Counted from the first letter of the stretch, positions 8,790 through 18,562 are shown. The stretch is DNA of 64,000 nt from Aliishimia sp039978895 (GCA_039978895.1 JBDWAL010000025.1:186001-250000); one strand, 5' to 3'. Program-made: numbers and translations. Notes: generated from the sequence alone by a model not told the origin.

Positions 8790-10139
8790 TTGGATATTTT
8801 CGCTTTAATTCCACAGTTTGGCGGTCTGATCTGGACTGTGGTGGCATTTGTGGTTGCGCTGTCTATCATCGTGGCGATTCACGAATATGGTCACTACATT
8901 GTTGGGCGGTGGTCCGGGATTCACGCGGATGTGTTCTCTATTGGGTTTGGGCCGGTTCTTTGGTCGCGGGTCGATAAACGCGGAACGCGGTGGCAAATCG
9001 CAGCGCTTCCATTTGGCGGCTATGTGAAGTTTGCAGGCGACGCGAATGCGGCGTCCGGAAAAGATGAAGAGGTGATGGAAGAAGCGGCCGCCGATCCAGT
9101 GGCGTTGCGCGCCACAATGCATGGTGCCCCTTTGTGGGCTCGCACGGCGACCGTTGCTGCGGGGCCGATTTTTAACTTTATCCTGTCGACCCTGATTTTT
9201 GCCTTCGTTGCGATGAATTCGGGCCAAGCGCGTGATCCCATCACCGTTGGAGCCCTCGTCGATCTCCCCACCGCCGAACGTGGATTGCAAAGCGGCGATG
9301 TGCTTGTTGCGATAAATGGGATCGATTTCCCGAGTACAAGCAGCCCAGCTTATGCCAACTTCATTGATCAACTGCCTGTTGCGCCAACGCTCAGCTACCG
9401 CGTCGAACGAGACGGCCAAATAAAAGACGTTGAAGATGCGCACTTTATGCCGCCGATTGTTGCAGGGCTAGCCGCGCAAAGCGCCGCGATTTCGGCGAAT
9501 TTGCAAGTTGGCGACGTGATCACGGCAATTGATAGCACGCCAGTGTCTACCTTTACCGAACTGAAGAACGCTGTTGAAAGCTCGAATGGGCGCGCGCTTG
9601 ATTTGACGGTTTGGCGCATGGGCGAGAGCATGAACTTTGCGCTGAAGCCAAAGCGCGTAGATGAGCCGCAAAGCGATGGTGGATTTGTCACACAGTGGCG
9701 GATCGGTGTGGCGTCAGGTTTGAGTTTTTCACCGGCAACAGAAACGCTCGGGGTTGGGGCCGCGATCGTGCGTGGTGGCGAACGTGTCAGCGAGATTATA
9801 AATGGGTCCATCTCTGGGCTTTGGCATATAATCGTGGGTGACATCGGGACGTGTAATTTGTCCGGGCCCGTTGGAATCGCACAAGTGTCAGGGCAGATGG
9901 CCAGCCAAGGTTTGTTGAGTTTCGTCGTCTTTATTGCGGTTTTGTCGACGGCCGTGGGATTCTTGAACTTATTTCCAGTGCCCGCGTTGGATGGGGGCCA
10001 CTTGGTCTTTTACGCTTATGAGGCCGTAATGGGCCGTCCGCCAAGTGATGGCGCGTTGCGGGTCTTGATGACAATTGGTTTGGCCATGGTGCTAAGTTTG
10101 ATGATGTTCGCACTGTATAACGACATCAGATGTCCATAG
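8790..10139 (+). CDS. rseP: RIP zinc metalloprotease RseP/MmpA
   Basis: Site-2 intramembrane protease. In the family it cuts anti-sigma factors or other single-pass proteins; the Caulobacter homologue MmpA trims PodJ. The HEYGH zinc motif lies in the first membrane helix, PDZ domains span about residues 110-310, and the second metal-ligand motif PALDGGHLVF is near the C-terminus. The frame is open from 8712 inside dxr, but the protein itself begins at TTG 8790 (LDIFALIPQFGG), five bases after the dxr stop, giving 449 residues. Confidence 0.93.
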   Translation: MDIFALIPQFGGLIWTVVAFVVALSIIVAIHEYGHYIVGRWSGIHADVFSIGFGPVLWSRVDKRGTRWQIAALPFGGYVKFAGDANAASGKDEEVMEEAAADPVALRATMHGAPLWARTATVAAGPIFNFILSTLIFAFVAMNSGQARDPITVGALVDLPTAERGLQSGDVLVAINGIDFPSTSSPAYANFIDQLPVAPTLSYRVERDGQIKDVEDAHFMPPIVAGLAAQSAAISANLQVGDVITAIDSTPVSTFTELKNAVESSNGRALDLTVWRMGESMNFALKPKRVDEPQSDGGFVTQWRIGVASGLSFSPATETLGVGAAIVRGGERVSEIINGSISGLWHIIVGDIGTCNLSGPVGIAQVSGQMASQGLLSFVVFIAVLSTAVGFLNLFPVPALDGGHLVFYAYEAVMGRPPSDGALRVLMTIGLAMVLSLMMFALYNDIRCP

Positions 10140-10278
10140 CGGCTGATCAGTGTGGGCGGGCCGCGCCTTGATCCGTCAAATGTGGCGTTGCCTTGTTTTC
10201 GTCACAATTGCGCGAAATCGTTGCCTTATTCTTAGGCTATCACACCCTTGAAGTTAATCGATTTGCAGAGTGGGAAAA

Positions 10279-10404
10279 ATGCAGACGTTGAATGATGGAT
10301 ATCGTGGCTTAAGCCTTGTGATGATGCTGAACTGGGATCGCTTCCTATATTTCGCGACCATTCTTCTGGCACTCATGTGCGGAGCGTGGCTCGGCAGCCT
10401 CTAA
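10279..10404 (+). CDS. 41-residue single-span membrane protein between rseP and bamA
   Basis: Small forward frame starting MQTLNDGYRGLSLVMML and ending in GAWLGSL. It has a charged, amphipathic N-terminus with an NWDR motif and one hydrophobic helix over about residues 22-40. A purine-rich stretch (GTGGGAAAA) precedes the ATG at 10279. It reads in the direction of the cluster, in the space between the protease and the outer-membrane assembly gene. The balanced small-protein character suggests a real gene, but there is no motif for a function. Sure about the frame, less so about expression. Confidence 0.55.
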   Translation: MQTLNDGYRGLSLVMMLNWDRFLYFATILLALMCGAWLGSL

Positions 10405-10527
10405 ACCACAGTTATACCGAATGTTGACGGCGCAACCACAAAAGCTGGTTTGCGCCGTTTCCCGTTTTGACAAGGGTGCGTTATCCCGGTAGTGGTTTTT
10501 GCAATAAAAACAGGCTTGGGATTTATC

Positions 10528-12927
10528 ATGGCTCTGGGGTTTTCGAGCACGACACACGCAGATTCGCGCAAAATAGATCGTGTTGGGTCTAAGGCCCGTG
10601 TCGCATCACAATCAACGCAGTTTCGCTGGTTACATTGGACAATTGGGCTGCTGGCAGCTTTGATCTTAATGATGGCCGCGTCCTTAGCAGACGCGCAAAC
10701 ATTCCGCTTCAACACAGTGGTGATCGACGGCAACCAGCGGGTCGGAGATAGTGCGATTCTGCGTACTGCCGGTATCGCGCGTGGTGAAACGGTGTCAGCA
10801 GGGCAGGTTAATGCAGCGCTGCAACGTTTGCAGGGATCTGGTTTGTTTGAAAGCGTTGAAATTGACCCTCAGGGCAGCACGTTGCGCATCACGGTCGTTG
10901 AATTCCCCACGATCAATCGCATCAGCTATGAAGGCAATCGGCGCATCAAGGATGACGCCCTATCCGCCATCACAAGTTCGACTGAACGACGTGTTTACAA
11001 TCCCGCACAAGTTGAGCGCGATGCCACAGCATTGTCTGAAGCTTACGCCAATGAAGGGCGACTGGCTGCGCGTGTGACGCCTCGTGTTATTCGTCGCTCT
11101 GACAACCGAGTCGATGTTGTGTTTGAAGTCTTCGAAGGCGGCATCGTAGAGATCGAACGGCTTAGCTTTGTGGGCAACCGCAATTACACGGACCGCCGTT
11201 TGCGTCGTGTCTTGGGCACCAAGCAAGCTGGATTTTTCAGGAACTTCGTACGCTCAGACACGCTGATTGAAGACCGCGTTGAGTTCGACAAACAACTGCT
11301 GCGCGACTTCTATCTTAGCCGCGGCTACATTGATTTTCGCACCAATTCTACGAATGCCGAACTCACCAGAGAACGCGACGGTTACTTCCTTGTCTTCAAC
11401 GTTCAAGAAGGCCAGCAGTTCAAATTCGGTGAAGTATCTGTGGTCAGTCAGATGCCGGAAGCCGATGAAGACTTTTTCCTCAAGAGCGTCAAAGTCCGCC
11501 CGGGAGTGGTGTATTCGCCAACTGTGATCGATACCGACATTGCACGAATGGAACGTCTGGCTGTGCGGGAAGGGATCGACTTTTTGCGCGTTGAACCACG
11601 CGTTACACGTAACGACCGGACGCTGACGCTAGACATCGAATATGTTCTAAGCCGCGGGCCACGCGTGTTTGTCGAACGCATTGATATTGAGGGCAACACA
11701 ACCACGCTGGACCGTGTTGTTCGCCGACAGTTCCGCATCGTTGAGGGTGACCCGTTCAATCCTCGCGAAATCCGCGAAAGTGCTGAACGTATCCGTGCCT
11801 TGGAGTATTTCGAAAGCGCGGAAGTGAACGCCCGGGAAGGGTCTAGTTCTGATCAGGTTATTGTGGACGTGGACGTTATCGAGCAACCAACAGGCTCGTT
11901 GACCTTTGGCGGGACATTTTCGAACAGTTCTGGCTTTGGTCTGGCGATCCAGTTTGACGAAAACAACTTCCTGGGACGTGGCCAACGATTGTCCCTGAAT
12001 ATCGGGACGGCTAGTGAGTCTCAAAATACAGGGTTTGGGTTTATTGAACCGGCGTTGTTGGGGCGTGATATCGAATTTTCATTCCAGTTTAACTTCACGG
12101 ACAACACATCGACCTTCACCTCTTATGACTTCGAACGCTTCTTCCTAAGCCCGTCGCTTACTTTCCCCGTGAGCGAAAATGGTCGACTGGGTATCAATTA
12201 CCAAGCGGAGTCCATCGATATTCAGCGCAGGTCGACTGACACGAGTGGTCCGATTATCTCTAGCGACATTGATGTTGGCGAAACCCTAAGCAGTTCTGTG
12301 GGTTACCTCTATACCTACGACACACGCCGTTCGGGTTTGAATCCAAACGCGGGTGTTCTGTTCGAATGGGGCCAAGACTTCGCAGGTCTCGGTGGTGACA
12401 GTACTTACGTAAAAAGCAACTTCAAGTTGCTGGGGCAAACCCGCGTCTTCAGCGAAGAAGTTGTGTTGCGCGCGACTTTAGAAGCAGGGGCACTTAGCTG
12501 GACCAGCGGGTCCAATCGGGTGACAGATCGCTTCATCCTGAACCCAAATATGATGCGCGGTTTCGAACCCGGTGGTATCGGCCCGCGTGAAGTGGACGCG
12601 GCGAACAATGTTGATGATCCTTTGGGCGGCAACTTATTCGCGGTCTTGCGACTTGATATGGAATTCCCGCTTGGTCTGCCTGAAGAATATGGCATCCGTG
12701 GTGGGTTGTTTTATGACATCGGGAATTTGTGGAATCTTAACGACGTCGACCTAGGCGGCAGCGGCAATGTTGTGGGAAGCAGTGGCTCTGCGCGGCATGT
12801 CATCGGTGTTTCACTTCTGTGGGATACGCCTTTGGGACCCTTGCGCTTCAATTTCTCTGATGCCCTGCAAAAAGAAGTATTCGACAAAGAACAGCAATTT
12901 GATCTGACCCTCTCTACAAGGTTCTGA
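10528..12927 (+). CDS. bamA: Outer membrane protein assembly factor BamA
   Basis: Core of the BAM complex that inserts beta-barrels into the outer membrane. A frame open from GTG 10492 has a better start at ATG 10528 (799 residues). The N-terminus is unusually long before the signal-peptide hydrophobic core, which ends at a likely LADAQ cleavage site near residue 52. Five POTRA repeats follow to about residue 400, then the surface-antigen barrel. The protein ends in a C-terminal Phe (LSTRF), the usual barrel recognition signal. Skp is encoded two bases later. Confidence 0.95.
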   Translation: MALGFSSTTHADSRKIDRVGSKARVASQSTQFRWLHWTIGLLAALILMMAASLADAQTFRFNTVVIDGNQRVGDSAILRTAGIARGETVSAGQVNAALQRLQGSGLFESVEIDPQGSTLRITVVEFPTINRISYEGNRRIKDDALSAITSSTERRVYNPAQVERDATALSEAYANEGRLAARVTPRVIRRSDNRVDVVFEVFEGGIVEIERLSFVGNRNYTDRRLRRVLGTKQAGFFRNFVRSDTLIEDRVEFDKQLLRDFYLSRGYIDFRTNSTNAELTRERDGYFLVFNVQEGQQFKFGEVSVVSQMPEADEDFFLKSVKVRPGVVYSPTVIDTDIARMERLAVREGIDFLRVEPRVTRNDRTLTLDIEYVLSRGPRVFVERIDIEGNTTTLDRVVRRQFRIVEGDPFNPREIRESAERIRALEYFESAEVNAREGSSSDQVIVDVDVIEQPTGSLTFGGTFSNSSGFGLAIQFDENNFLGRGQRLSLNIGTASESQNTGFGFIEPALLGRDIEFSFQFNFTDNTSTFTSYDFERFFLSPSLTFPVSENGRLGINYQAESIDIQRRSTDTSGPIISSDIDVGETLSSSVGYLYTYDTRRSGLNPNAGVLFEWGQDFAGLGGDSTYVKSNFKLLGQTRVFSEEVVLRATLEAGALSWTSGSNRVTDRFILNPNMMRGFEPGGIGPREVDAANNVDDPLGGNLFAVLRLDMEFPLGLPEEYGIRGGLFYDIGNLWNLNDVDLGGSGNVVGSSGSARHVIGVSLLWDTPLGPLRFNFSDALQKEVFDKEQQFDLTLSTRF

Positions 12928-12929
12928 AT

Positions 12930-13550
12930 ATGGCAAGCCGGGCCGTGAGCCGCATCCTAAAGGTGTCCCTCATGTGCCTTGGCTTGGTCATTGGTCAAGC
13001 GCAGGCGCAAGAGGCGGCTCAAGGACAAGTTCGCAGTCCTGTCTTGGTGATCGACGCTGAACAAATTTATCGAGACAGCGCATTTGGACGGCGTATTGCT
13101 GCTGAGGTCGAGGCCAAAAGCCTCATTCTTGGGGCTGAAAACCGCGAGATCGAGGCTGAACTTACGCAAGAAGAGCGCCGGCTAACGGATCTGCGACCAA
13201 CTCTGGAACCCGAAGCCTTTCGGAAGCTTGCAGATGAATTTGATGAAAAAGTGCGTTTGGTCCGACGTGAGCAAGATACCAAGGCACGAAACCTAAGCCG
13301 CAGACAAGACGACAGTCGCGGCGCGTTTTTAACAGCCGCAGGCCCCGTGCTTGAAGCTATGATGCTTGAGGCGGGAGCGGCTGTTGTTCTCGAACGCCGT
13401 TCGGTCTTCCTGAGCTTAAACGCTGTTGATATCACGCGCGCCGCAGTTCAGCGACTGGACGCGGAAATTGGTGACGGGCTGCAATTAGAACAGACCCCGA
13501 CGCCTCAGGGTGCGGATTCTGGCGAACCTACCTTAGAACAAGACCGCTGA
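12930..13550 (+). CDS. OmpH/Skp-family periplasmic chaperone
   Basis: 206 residues. Signal peptide with hydrophobic core LMCLGLVIG and cleavage after QAQA. The mature part is charged and mostly helical, as in the Skp tentacles (EIEAELTQEERRLTDLRPTL), with VLVIDAEQIY in the first strand and VVLERRSVFLS in the second. It is predicted to carry unfolded outer-membrane proteins to BamA. The C-terminal ~30 residues are acidic and low-complexity. In many proteobacteria lpxD follows; here fabZ follows instead. Confidence 0.85.
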   Translation: MASRAVSRILKVSLMCLGLVIGQAQAQEAAQGQVRSPVLVIDAEQIYRDSAFGRRIAAEVEAKSLILGAENREIEAELTQEERRLTDLRPTLEPEAFRKLADEFDEKVRLVRREQDTKARNLSRRQDDSRGAFLTAAGPVLEAMMLEAGAAVVLERRSVFLSLNAVDITRAAVQRLDAEIGDGLQLEQTPTPQGADSGEPTLEQDR

Positions 13551-13620
13551 CATTGCTTGCCCCTGACGGCTGCGCTTGTTAGCACAGCAAGAACACTCAA
13601 GATCCAAAGGCAGACCCTTC

Positions 13621-14085
13621 ATGAGCGACACGCCCCTTAGCGCTGACATTCAGTTAATTCAACGCATCCTGCCGCATCGTTATCCGTTCTTGCTGGTGGA
13701 TAAAGTGCTGGACATCCATGGCACGAATTCGGCCAAAGGCATCAAGAACGTGACCATGAACGAGCCGCATTTTCAGGGGCATTTTCCGGGCTTGCCGATC
13801 ATGCCCGGTGTGACAATCGTGGAAGCGATGGCGCAAACAGCTGCTGTTATGGTTGGGGTTGCTCTTGATATGGCGGACAAGGAAATGAAGGTCTACTTCA
13901 TGTCCATCGACAAATGTAAGTTCCGTCGCAAGGTTGTGCCCGGCGATGTTTTGGAAATGGACCTGACGACATTGCGCGGCAAGCCCGGTGGCAAAGTCTG
14001 GAAGTTTGGCGGTGTTGCCAAGGTCGAAGGCGAGATGGCCGCAGAAGCCGAATTCACTGCGATGATGGACCTGCCACAGGAGTAA
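13621..14085 (+). CDS. fabZ: 3-hydroxyacyl-ACP dehydratase
   Basis: Hot-dog-fold enzyme that removes water from 3-hydroxyacyl-ACP in type II fatty acid synthesis. 154 residues from ATG 13621; the frame is open to 13576 but the extra residues do not fit the family. HRYPFLLVDKV and the catalytic His in NEPHFQGHFPG, followed by the Glu in GVTIVEAMAQ, are intact. The lpxA start follows six bases after the stop. FabZ and LpxA share the hydroxyacyl-ACP pool. Confidence 0.96.
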   Translation: MSDTPLSADIQLIQRILPHRYPFLLVDKVLDIHGTNSAKGIKNVTMNEPHFQGHFPGLPIMPGVTIVEAMAQTAAVMVGVALDMADKEMKVYFMSIDKCKFRRKVVPGDVLEMDLTTLRGKPGGKVWKFGGVAKVEGEMAAEAEFTAMMDLPQE

Positions 14086-14091
14086 GAGCCT

Positions 14092-14871
14092 ATGGGGATC
14101 CACCCTTCCAGTATTATTGAAGACGGCGCGCAAATTGATGCGTCCGCGATCATCGGTCCATTCTGTGTGATTGGCGCTGATGTTGTTGTCGGTCCTCGGG
14201 TTGAACTGAAATCGCATGTCGTGGTGAATGGTCGTACCGAGATTGGGGAAGATACTGTCATCTTTCCTTTCGGCGTGATTGGCGAAATTCCACAGGACTT
14301 GAAATTCAACGGCGAAGTCAGTCGTCTTGTCATTGGAAAACGCAATCGCATCCGTGAACATGTCACCATGAACACCGGGACAGAAGGTGGTGGTGGCGTG
14401 ACGCAAATTGGCGATGATGGGCTGTTTATGGCTGGCTGCCACATCGCGCATGACGCAATTATCGGCGATCGTGTGATCATCGTGAACTCGGCGGCGATTG
14501 CGGGGCATTGCATCGTTGAAGACGACGTCATCGTTGGCGGTTTGTCTGGGGTTCATCAGTTCGTTCGGATCGGGCAAGGCGCGATTATTGGGGCTGTAAC
14601 CATGGTGACCAATGACGTGATACCTTATGGCCTTGTTCAAGCGCCGCGCGGTGAATTGGATGGGTTGAACTTGGTCGGTTTGAAGCGACGTGGCGTGAAG
14701 CGTGCGGACATAACCGCATTGCGTGCGGCGTTCCAGATGTTGGCGCAAGGCGATGGTACCTTTCACGAACGCGCAACCCGTCTTGGGGAAGAGACCGAAA
14801 GTGCCTATGTCAGCCAGATCGTGGACTTCGTGACCGCACGTTCAGATCGCCATTTCCTGACACCGTCCTGA
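14092..14871 (+). CDS. lpxA: UDP-N-acetylglucosamine acyltransferase
   Basis: First step of lipid A synthesis: moves a 3-hydroxyacyl chain from ACP to UDP-GlcNAc. 259 residues. The N-terminal two thirds are left-handed beta-helix hexapeptides (IDASAIIGPFCVIGADVVVG). The catalytic His is in AGCHIAHDAIIGD and the C-terminal helical domain begins about residue 190. AGGAG at the end of fabZ serves as ribosome site. The stop overlaps the lpxI ATG by one base. Confidence 0.96.
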   Translation: MGIHPSSIIEDGAQIDASAIIGPFCVIGADVVVGPRVELKSHVVVNGRTEIGEDTVIFPFGVIGEIPQDLKFNGEVSRLVIGKRNRIREHVTMNTGTEGGGGVTQIGDDGLFMAGCHIAHDAIIGDRVIIVNSAAIAGHCIVEDDVIVGGLSGVHQFVRIGQGAIIGAVTMVTNDVIPYGLVQAPRGELDGLNLVGLKRRGVKRADITALRAAFQMLAQGDGTFHERATRLGEETESAYVSQIVDFVTARSDRHFLTPS

Positions 14872-15776
14872 TGCTTGCGCTGATCTGTGGCACAGGCGCT
14901 CTGCCTGCCGCAGTGGCTGCTGCGCAAGATATAAGGCCACTGATTTGCGTGCTCGAAGATTTTGCCCCGGATGATCTTGAGGCGGATGCAACCTTCCGGA
15001 TAGAGCGGTTGGGTAGTTTCCTGTTGGACTTGGGGACACGCGGTATCACGGATATCTGTCTGTGCGGCGCGATCACCCGGCCTGCCTTGAACCCTGCATT
15101 CCTTGATAATGAGACCAAACCTCTGGTGCCTGTGCTTATGACGGCGATGGCGCAAGGCGATGACGGCGCGTTGCGCGCAGTCATTCAGCTTTTTGAACAA
15201 ACAGGGTTCACCATCCGCAGTGCTGAAGAACTTGCGCCTGATATTCTTCCGGGACAGGGAGTTTTGAGCACCGTTCACCCCACTGGCCAAACACGCGCCG
15301 ATGTCGAACACGCGCTTGAAGCAATGGCCGAAATGGGACAACGCGATATTGGCCAATCTTGCATTGTGCGACAGGGTGAGGTCGTTGCATTGGAAGGGCA
15401 AGACGGGACCGACGCGATGTTGTCGGCACAAGCGGGATGTTATGAACCGCCTTGGTATGGGCGCGATCCTACCGAATGGTTGGCTGGTTTGCGCAGTGAC
15501 GCGTTGCAAAGTGCAGCCAATTGGTTTTCTCGCAACGATGCGCCTGTTGAAAAAACGGCCAAACGAGAGGGAGGCATTTTGTTCAAAGCGCCAAAACCCA
15601 ATCAAGATCGACGGGCTGATTTGCCCACGATTGGCCCAAAGACGGCCATGGCCGCCGCAGAGGCTGGGTTAGACGGCATCGTGATCGAGGCAGGCGGCGT
15701 GATCGTGTTGGACCGCGAACAGGTGTTACGTGTGTTGGACGGCTTGGGCATGTTTTTGTGGGTGCGCGCGCGATGA
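14871..15776 (+). CDS. lpxI: UDP-2,3-diacylglucosamine diphosphatase LpxI
   Basis: Hydrolyses UDP-2,3-diacylglucosamine to lipid X. LpxI is the non-homologous replacement for LpxH in alphaproteobacteria (family known from Caulobacter). 301 residues; N-terminal Rossmann-like part (LICGTGALPAAVA) and C-terminal catalytic part with GPKTAMAAAEAGLDGIVIEA. Coupled on both sides: its ATG overlaps the lpxA stop and its TGA overlaps the lpxB ATG. Confidence 0.93.
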   Translation: MLALICGTGALPAAVAAAQDIRPLICVLEDFAPDDLEADATFRIERLGSFLLDLGTRGITDICLCGAITRPALNPAFLDNETKPLVPVLMTAMAQGDDGALRAVIQLFEQTGFTIRSAEELAPDILPGQGVLSTVHPTGQTRADVEHALEAMAEMGQRDIGQSCIVRQGEVVALEGQDGTDAMLSAQAGCYEPPWYGRDPTEWLAGLRSDALQSAANWFSRNDAPVEKTAKREGGILFKAPKPNQDRRADLPTIGPKTAMAAAEAGLDGIVIEAGGVIVLDREQVLRVLDGLGMFLWVRAR

Positions 15777-16924
15777 AGGTGTTTGTGATCGCTGGCGAAG
15801 TCTCTGGTGATGCGTTGGGGGCCGCCTTGATGCACGGGTTGCGCCATGAAGCGCCCGATGTTCAGTTTGACGGAATCGGCGGAGCACAAATGCAAGCGAA
15901 GGGTTTGCAGTCTCGCTTTGATATGTCGGAACTAAGCTTGATGGGGATTGCCGAAATCCTTCCGAAGTATTTCCACCTAAAACGACGCATCACCGAAACA
16001 GCTGCCGCTGTGGTTGAGGCGAAACCAGATGTGCTGATCACGATCGACAGTCCTGATTTCTGTCTAAGGGTCGCAAAGTTGGTGAAAGACCAAAGTGACG
16101 TGCGGTGCGTGCATTATGTGGCACCTTCTGTTTGGGCATGGCGTGAAGGGCGCGCAGCGAAAATGGCGAAGGTCATAGATCACGTGCTGGCCTTATTGCC
16201 GTTTGAACCGCCCCTTATGGAAGCCGCTGGCATGGCCTGTGATTTCGTTGGCCACCCGATCACAACGCAGCCTCAAGCCAGTGCGGCGGAAGCGGCATCT
16301 TTTCGCGCCCAAATTGCGCCTGATGCAGCACCCTTAATTTTGGCGCTGCCCGGATCACGTCGTGGGGAGGTGACACGGCTCGCGCCGATTTTTGAACAGA
16401 GTTTGAAGCAAATTTGTGCAAGTCACCCCAATGCCCATGTGGTTTTGCCCGCAGCCGCGCCCGTAGCAGAGCTGGTGAAGGCGCATGTCGCAACATGGCC
16501 CTTTCGGGTAAGTGTGCTCGATCCGACTGATATGGACCCGGATGTTTATGCCACTCAAAAGCGCGCGGCATTTCGGGCGGCAGATGTTGCGCTCGCGGCG
16601 TCTGGAACCGTGTCCCTTGAGCTTGCGGCTGCGAACACACCGATGGTGATCGCCTATGATATGAACTGGCTGAGCCGCCAAATCATCGGACGTATGTTGA
16701 AGGTCGACACTGTGACCTTGGTCAATCTTGTCTCTGACACGCGCGCCGTGCCTGAATTCATTGGTGCGCGTTGCCAGCCTGAATTGATTGCGAAAGGCGT
16801 GCTCGAGGTCCTCGAGCAGCCCGAAGATCAACAAGATGCGATGACGCAGACTATGGATTTATTGGGACGTGGCGGGGACGCGCCCGGATCACGAGCCGCA
16901 AAAGCGGTGCTGGCGCGCCTTTAG
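15773..16924 (+). CDS. lpxB: Lipid-A-disaccharide synthase
   Basis: Joins lipid X and UDP-diacylglucosamine into the lipid A disaccharide; GT19 family, peripheral inner membrane. 383 residues from ATG 15773, which overlaps the lpxI TGA (ATGA). GEVSGDALGAALM opens the protein, and DSPDFCLRVAK and YVAPSVWAWREGRA are family motifs. It is the last gene of the forward envelope cluster; mnmA converges from the right. Confidence 0.95.
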   Translation: MKVFVIAGEVSGDALGAALMHGLRHEAPDVQFDGIGGAQMQAKGLQSRFDMSELSLMGIAEILPKYFHLKRRITETAAAVVEAKPDVLITIDSPDFCLRVAKLVKDQSDVRCVHYVAPSVWAWREGRAAKMAKVIDHVLALLPFEPPLMEAAGMACDFVGHPITTQPQASAAEAASFRAQIAPDAAPLILALPGSRRGEVTRLAPIFEQSLKQICASHPNAHVVLPAAAPVAELVKAHVATWPFRVSVLDPTDMDPDVYATQKRAAFRAADVALAASGTVSLELAAANTPMVIAYDMNWLSRQIIGRMLKVDTVTLVNLVSDTRAVPEFIGARCQPELIAKGVLEVLEQPEDQQDAMTQTMDLLGRGGDAPGSRAAKAVLARL

Positions 16925-16992
16925 CCCTTATCCCTTGGGTTGATTTGGTGGCGAACACAGGTCGGCAAACTGATCTTAATTTCTGCGTCTGA

Positions 16993-18132
16993 CTATTTTG
17001 TAATCCAACCGCCGCCATAAATGCGCGAACTGTCTGGATCATAGAACACGCAAGCCTGTCCCGCCGACACGCCACTTTCTGCCGCCGCAAGTTCAACAAT
17101 ACCTGTGGTGTCAGATGTCGGGCGCAAGATCGCGTCTGTGGGTGGTCGTGTTGAGCGAACCTTCACAGCCATCGGCCATGAATCCCGGCTCGTCAGAGGA
17201 GCATCGCCGAGCCAGTTGATTTCCTTGAGCGGAACATGCCGTGTTGCCAGCATCTCACGTGGGCCGACAATGACCTGACGTGCATCTGTGTCCAGCTTGA
17301 CCACATATAACGGGTCTTCCAACCCCCCGATCCCAAGGCCACGTCTTTGCCCAATCGTGTAGTTGATCACGCCTGAGTGTTTGCCCAAGACGCGGCCATC
17401 TGCGTGAACGATTTCTCCCGGCGCTTCTGCTTCGGGGCGCAGTTTCCGAATAACTGCCGCGTAATCTCCATTTGGCACAAAACAGATGTCTTGGCTGTCA
17501 GGTTTGTTGGCCACAACCAACCCATATTTCGCCGCGAGTTCGCGCGTCGCATCCTTGGAGGGCAGGTGCCCCAAAGGAAAGCGCAGAAAATCGAGTTGAG
17601 TTTGTGTCGTAGAGAACAGGAAATAGGACTGATCGCGCGCCGAATCTGTCGCGGCGTGTAATTCGGAACCTGTTTCGCCAAGTTTGCGCTGAATGTAGTG
17701 GCCCGTTGCCATGCAATCCGCGTCGAGGTCCTTGGCGGTTTCCAACAAGTCCTTGAACTTCACGCGCTCATTACATCGGATGCAGGGGACAGGGGTCGCG
17801 CCGCCCAAATAGCTGTCGGCAAACTCATCGATCACAGCGTCTTTAAAAATGTTCTCATAATCGAGAACATAATGGGGGAAGCCCATATCCTCGGCCACAC
17901 GCCGTGCGTCATGGATATCGATCCCTGCGCAACAGGCACCTTTTTTGGAAAGCGCGGCCCCATGATCGTAAAGTTGTAGGGTGACCCCAACAACGTCGTA
18001 ACCTTCTTCTTTTAACATCGCTGCAACAACGGAGCTGTCTACACCTCCGGACATAGCCACGACCACGCGCGTGTCTTCGGGCGCTTTGGCAAAGCCAAGC
18101 GAGTTCAACGGCTGTGTTTTGTCGAGTGGCAT
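16993..18132 (-). CDS. mnmA: tRNA-specific 2-thiouridylase MnmA
   Basis: Thiolates U34 of tRNA Lys, Glu and Gln. 379 residues from the ATG at 18132 (MPLDKTQ), chosen because CGGAGA lies about ten bases upstream; the frame is open to 18201. The PP-loop AMSGGVDSSVVAAML binds ATP. The catalytic Cys is in PVPCIRCNERVKF and the second Cys in AGQACVFYD. The sulfur donor is normally a cysteine desulfurase; two are encoded in the suf operon of this window. Confidence 0.95.
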   Translation of the reverse strand: MPLDKTQPLNSLGFAKAPEDTRVVVAMSGGVDSSVVAAMLKEEGYDVVGVTLQLYDHGAALSKKGACCAGIDIHDARRVAEDMGFPHYVLDYENIFKDAVIDEFADSYLGGATPVPCIRCNERVKFKDLLETAKDLDADCMATGHYIQRKLGETGSELHAATDSARDQSYFLFSTTQTQLDFLRFPLGHLPSKDATRELAAKYGLVVANKPDSQDICFVPNGDYAAVIRKLRPEAEAPGEIVHADGRVLGKHSGVINYTIGQRRGLGIGGLEDPLYVVKLDTDARQVIVGPREMLATRHVPLKEINWLGDAPLTSRDSWPMAVKVRSTRPPTDAILRPTSDTTGIVELAAAESGVSAGQACVFYDPDSSRIYGGGWITK

Positions 18133-18257
18133 CAGGTGAGTCTCCGGGAGGTTCTGAACGAATATAGGAAAATGCGAACTACTCTCAAGGGGCGGGTTCA
18201 TTCTGCTTTAAACTTGTTGAGCGCAAGGTGATCTCAAGCCAAACGATGGAACTCAGG

Positions 18258-18536
18258 ATGTATTTGAAAAAAGTTGATGGACCGCGCGCAGTGACGCTTC
18301 CAGACGGTCAAATATTGACGCATGCGGACCTTCCGCCCGAAACTACACGCCGTTGGGTTGTTTCGCGCAAGGTCGCAGTCGTGCGCGGTGTACTTTATGG
18401 TCTGATGACGCAAGACGAAGCGTTGGAAAAATATGGACTGTCTGATGAAGAATTTGCAAGCTGGATCAAGGCTGTAGCAGATCATGGTGAAGACGCCTTG
18501 AAAGCGACTGCACTACAAAGGTATAGACAATCATAG
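18258..18536 (+). CDS. sciP: CtrA inhibitor SciP (DUF1153)
   Basis: Small HTH protein that in Caulobacter binds CtrA at promoters and blocks recruitment of RNA polymerase. 92 residues from MYLKKVDGPRAVTLPDGQ; the helix-turn-helix region is MTQDEALEKYGLSDEEFASW. The frame is open to GTG 18228 and another ATG lies at 18246, so up to ten extra residues are possible. It sits directly upstream of ctrA, an arrangement that fits a control pair: the regulator and its antagonist. Confidence 0.9.
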   Translation: MYLKKVDGPRAVTLPDGQILTHADLPPETTRRWVVSRKVAVVRGVLYGLMTQDEALEKYGLSDEEFASWIKAVADHGEDALKATALQRYRQS

Positions 18537-18562
18537 GTTGTTGACGTATTAATTTGAGATGA

